Assembly (NCBI RefSeq): GCF_002085925.2
Contig: NZ_CP053562.1
Span: 2,212,001 to 2,276,000, forward strand
Length of the DNA stretch: 64,000 nt
From: Thioclava electrotropha
GTDB taxonomy: Bacteria; Pseudomonadota; Alphaproteobacteria; Rhodobacterales; Rhodobacteraceae
Direction: 5' to 3'
The notes under the pieces are model-generated. The model had not been told where the DNA came from. It saw nothing but the letters and a program-made list of their open reading frames with translations, and did not search any database. Position 1 is the first letter of the stretch. Each line of letters starts with the position of its first letter. A program made the position numbers and the translations under genes. Positions 60,972-64,000 of this stretch are shown piece after piece.

Positions 60972-61859
60972 CTATTGCGCCGTCGTGGTGTCGGTCGGCG
61001 CAACCTGATTGTTATCTTCGACCGGCAGACCAAGCGGCAACCCCGGCGCATCTCGGGTCGCGCCGTCGAGCGTGGAATTGCCGCCCGATTTGCCTGCGGA
61101 GTTGGGGCTGCTGTCGACAAATACACCCGCCTCGCCGCTTTGATCCGCGCCTGCGCCGCTTGACGATTGGCCCGATGCGGGCTGGTCCGAACCAGGCTGG
61201 TCCTGCGTCGCGGGCGCACCTTGAGCCGCATCCGCCGAGCCCCCGTTCGACGTCGGCGGAACCAAGGGCGTCACGCGCCCGGCCCCGTCACCGATCTCCT
61301 TGTCGACGCGCGCGCCCAGTTCGGCTGTCACGTCCGCCTGCGCGAGCCCGCGGATGATCGCGCGGGAATCGAGCACGACGACTGCGCCACGCGCCTTCAG
61401 CACCTCGTCGAGCAGCGGCACCACGGTCTGCACGAAGGTCTGGTGTTCCTGATTCAACTGGCGCTGGATCGCATCGGCCTTGGCCTTCTGGGCCTTGCGA
61501 ATATCGGTCGCCCGCGTGTCGAAGGCATCGGCGGCTTGCTGGAACTGATCCGAGGGCATCGTCAGCCGCTCTTCGGTGAGCTTGCGCTCTTCCGCCTCGA
61601 GTTGACTGGCGATCCGGTCGTTTTCCTTGCGCAGCGCGCTCGACGCGGTCTCGATCTCGGATTGCACCCGCTTGCCCCACAGCGAGTTGTCGTAAAGCCG
61701 CTCCCAATCGAGGGTGAGGACCGCGCTCTGCTGGACGCGCGGCCCGGCTGCGGGCGCCTGCGTGTGGGGTGTCTCCACCGCCGATTGCGCGACAGCCGCG
61801 CCGGGCCCGAAGGCCAGCGCGGCTGCAATGAAGGAAACGGTGACGCTGCTCAGACGCAT
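60972..61859 (-). CDS. OmpH/Skp-family periplasmic chaperone with long acidic tail
   Basis: The 295-residue protein has a signal peptide (FIAAALAFGPGAAVAQ) and the Skp core: AVLTLDWERLYDNSLWGKRV, a coiled coil (~75-150) and GAVVVLDSRAIIRGLAQADVT. After ~205 comes a Ser/Gly/Gln/Asp-rich tail of ~90 residues with no hydrophobic part, absent from E. coli Skp. It should hold outer-membrane proteins for BamA, whose gene ends 9 bp upstream. Confidence 0.9.
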   Translation of the reverse strand: MRLSSVTVSFIAAALAFGPGAAVAQSAVETPHTQAPAAGPRVQQSAVLTLDWERLYDNSLWGKRVQSEIETASSALRKENDRIASQLEAEERKLTEERLTMPSDQFQQAADAFDTRATDIRKAQKAKADAIQRQLNQEHQTFVQTVVPLLDEVLKARGAVVVLDSRAIIRGLAQADVTAELGARVDKEIGDGAGRVTPLVPPTSNGGSADAAQGAPATQDQPGSDQPASGQSSSGAGADQSGEAGVFVDSSPNSAGKSGGNSTLDGATRDAPGLPLGLPVEDNNQVAPTDTTTAQ

Positions 61860-61868
61860 CGCGCGCCC

Positions 61869-64000
61869 TTAGAACTGCGTGGAAAGCGACAGATCGAAGT
61901 TCTGGGTCTTGTCGTAGCTTTCTTTCTTGATCGCCCGCGAGAAGTTCAGACGCAGCGGACCGATCGCGGATTTCCAGAAGATCGAGACGCCGACCGCAGA
62001 GCGGACATGCATCGAGTCGTCGACCTCGTTGCCGCCGGTCCCGGTCGTGTCGTCCAGACCCCAGACCGAGCCCACGTCCCAGAACACGCCGCCGGTGATG
62101 CCGTATTCCTCGGGCAGACCGATCGGGAATTCCGCTTCGACCTTGCCGACCCAGTAGTAATTGCCGCCGAGCGCGTCGGTATTGCCCGCATTGAGGTCAC
62201 GCGGACCGATGCCGTAGCTCTCGAAGCCGCGGATCTGGCTGCCCGAGAAGCGTTGCAAGATCGTCGAACCATCCGTGGCATCGACCGCGCCCCCTTCGAG
62301 CGAGGCGCGCAACGTCGCTTCCTCGTTGAAGATCTTGCGCTCGCCGACGATCTTCGCAGTGGTCTGGCCGCCTTTCACGTCACCGCCGACGCCCCAGAAC
62401 TGCTGATCGACGTTGAACCGCCAGGTGAAGCGCGGGTCGATCTGTTCGCGCGCGGTATCATAGCTGTAGCGCAGACCCGGGCCGCTGTAACGCTGCGTGC
62501 CCTTGTCGGCTTCTTCGTTCAGCAGGATGTCCGAGGAGTCGCTCGGCACGTTGTTCAGCGTGTCTTCGCCGATCTTGTAGCTCACCTGCAGACGGCCGCG
62601 CTCGGAGACCGGGAATTCCAGTGCCGGCTCGACGCTGATGCGGCGCGTGTCGTAAGCGGTGTTCGACGCCGAGCTCGAGGTCGCATAGGCGGCCGAGAAC
62701 TTCAGCGCCACGTCACGTCCGAGGAACGCCGGCTCGATAAACCGGAAGCTGGAGCTGTTATTGTCCTTGGTCGTGCCGATCGACACACCGAGATACTGCC
62801 CGCGACCGAGGAAGTTTTTCTCTTCCAGCGAAGCGTTGAAACCGATCCCGTCCGAATTCGAATAGGAGGCGCCGAAGCCGAGCGACCCGGTGGGCTGCTC
62901 TTCGACGTTCACGTCGACGACGACCTGATCGGAGCTCGAGCCCGGTTTCGTGTTCACGTCGACCGATTTGAAGTAGCCGGTGCCGCGGATGCGGTCGGCG
63001 GCGTTCGAAATCTCGCGCGGGTTGTAGGGGTCGCCTTCAACCGTCCGGAACTCGCGCCGGACCACCCGGTCGAGCGTCGCGGTGTTGCCCTCGATGTCGA
63101 TGCGCTGAACGAAGACGCGCGGGCCACGGACCAGCACGAAATCGACATTGACCGACTGCGTGCGCGGGTCTTGGGTGATGCGCGGCTCGACGCGGGCGAA
63201 TTGGATGCCCTTCTTGATCGCAAGCTGCTCCATCCGGGTCACGGCCAGCTCGATCGCTTTCGGCGAGAAGGTCTGCCCCTGACGGATCTTGGTGAGCGGC
63301 GCGAAGTCGTCAGGCGCGACGCCGTCGATCTCGGAACTCGTGTTGATCGAGTTGAAATGGTATTTCTGCCCTTCGATGATGTTGAAGGTCATGAAGAACG
63401 CATCGCGCTGGCGCGACATCTGCGAGGACACACCGGTGACCTGCACGTTCTTGTAGCCACGCGCCTGGTAGAAATCGATCAGCTTCTGACGGTCGACCGG
63501 GATCCGGTTGGCGTTGAACGTGTCGTTCTTCACGAAGGTACGGAAGATCCCCGCCTGCTTCGTTTCGAGCACCTGACGCAGGCGACGGTCCGAATAGGAG
63601 CGGTTGCCGGTGAAGGTCACGCGCTCGATCGAGGTGACCTTGCCTTCCTTGATCTCGAAGGCGACGTCGACGCGGTTATTGTCGCGGCGAATGACCTTCG
63701 GCACCACACGGGCGGCCATGCGGCCGTCCTCGGAATAGGCGCGCGCCAGACGCTGGGCGTCGGCTTCGATCTGGGCCGGGTTATAGACGCGGTTCGGCTT
63801 CGCCTGAATGATCGTGGCGAGCTGCTCGTCCTTGATGATCTTGTTGCCTTCGAAATTGATCACGCTGATCGTCGGGTACTCAGTCACGGCGATCTTGAGC
63901 GTGTTGCCCTGCGGCGTGATTGCAACGTTCTCGAACAGGCCGGAATTCGTCAGGCGCTGGTACGCGGCGTTGAGATCGGCGGCGGTGACGGCCTGATTGC
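61869..64000 (-). CDS. bamA: Outer membrane assembly factor BamA (partial, N-terminus cut)
   Basis: The gene enters from the right edge, so its start is outside; the frame stays open to 64000 with POTRA1 sequence (AVTAADLNAAYQRLTNSGLF). POTRA repeats continue to ~62,950, then a 16-strand barrel with the VRGF-type loop (SQIRGFESYGIGPRD) and a final aromatic residue (LSLSTQF). It inserts barrel proteins into the outer membrane. Downstream skp, fabZ and lpx genes share direction. Confidence 0.97.
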   Translation of the reverse strand, partial: NQAVTAADLNAAYQRLTNSGLFENVAITPQGNTLKIAVTEYPTISVINFEGNKIIKDEQLATIIQAKPNRVYNPAQIEADAQRLARAYSEDGRMAARVVPKVIRRDNNRVDVAFEIKEGKVTSIERVTFTGNRSYSDRRLRQVLETKQAGIFRTFVKNDTFNANRIPVDRQKLIDFYQARGYKNVQVTGVSSQMSRQRDAFFMTFNIIEGQKYHFNSINTSSEIDGVAPDDFAPLTKIRQGQTFSPKAIELAVTRMEQLAIKKGIQFARVEPRITQDPRTQSVNVDFVLVRGPRVFVQRIDIEGNTATLDRVVRREFRTVEGDPYNPREISNAADRIRGTGYFKSVDVNTKPGSSSDQVVVDVNVEEQPTGSLGFGASYSNSDGIGFNASLEEKNFLGRGQYLGVSIGTTKDNNSSSFRFIEPAFLGRDVALKFSAAYATSSSASNTAYDTRRISVEPALEFPVSERGRLQVSYKIGEDTLNNVPSDSSDILLNEEADKGTQRYSGPGLRYSYDTAREQIDPRFTWRFNVDQQFWGVGGDVKGGQTTAKIVGERKIFNEEATLRASLEGGAVDATDGSTILQRFSGSQIRGFESYGIGPRDLNAGNTDALGGNYYWVGKVEAEFPIGLPEEYGITGGVFWDVGSVWGLDDTTGTGGNEVDDSMHVRSAVGVSIFWKSAIGPLRLNFSRAIKKESYDKTQNFDLSLSTQF

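Overview
The window is 64 kb of a high-GC alphaproteobacterial chromosome. Gene content points to the Rhodobacteraceae (Rhodobacter/Paracoccus/Thioclava-like): a ctrA-sciP pair, an IscR-led suf operon with an atypical IscR, class I PHA synthase with a phasin-like protein, DUF1127 micro-proteins, Hint-domain RTX proteins, LpxI in place of LpxH, and a bamA-skp-fabZ-lpxA-lpxI-lpxB envelope cluster. Species cannot be named from the sequence alone. Most of the window is ordinary core chromosome. I see no insertion sequence, prophage, integrase, CRISPR array or rRNA operon.

Layout. 1-1.4 kb: 5' part of a MocR-type regulator divergent from a DUF1127 gene. 1.4-5.6 kb: two Hint-domain proteins, one a large RTX/cadherin-like surface or secreted protein, then a gene-poor stretch and tRNA-Leu(CAA). 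5.6-11.4 kb: zinc peptidase, DedA-like protein, DsbB, pseudouridine catabolism (psuK-psuG), DUF502 protein and patatin phospholipase. 11.4-20 kb: Fe-S assembly operon read on the minus strand from iscR to sufS, with several membrane or unknown genes embedded. 20-26 kb: a coupled four-gene block of mostly unknown function, then two unrelated isocitrate dehydrogenases in tandem. 26-38.8 kb: small proteins, two YitT paralogues, an SMR transporter, typA, gyrA, a BCCT transporter, trmFO and gluQ. 38.8-47.3 kb: hisI, an unusual IscU-like protein, recG, ligA, ctrA, sciP, mnmA and a phasin-like gene. 47.4-52.3 kb: exonuclease and ATP-dependent ligase of the Lhr-associated repair set, phaC, and a candidate structured sRNA. 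52.3-57.3 kb: MFS exporter, Lrp regulator, aldehyde dehydrogenase and class III aminotransferase. 57.3-64 kb: a small cytochrome c and the lipid A/outer-membrane cluster, with bamA running off the right edge.

Functional links. IscR, two cysteine desulfurases and SufBCD form one Fe-S module; a degenerate IscU-like scaffold lies far away at 39.3 kb. PHB metabolism appears as phaC and a phasin-like gene; a PhaR-type palindrome upstream of the patatin gene hints that this lipase could belong to the same regulon. CtrA and SciP, known antagonists in Caulobacter, are neighbours with CtrA-like boxes upstream of each. ligA and recG follow ctrA behind a hairpin that also contains the ligA ribosome-binding site.

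The least explained signals are two candidate small RNAs (52095-52230, pyrimidine-rich loops plus terminator; 39714-39854, repeated CCUGUCC in a 3' UTR), the ctrA terminator/ligA RBS overlap, the paired Hint proteins, and the IscU-like protein lacking its third ligand cysteine. All coordinates and motifs were read by eye; no database search was run.
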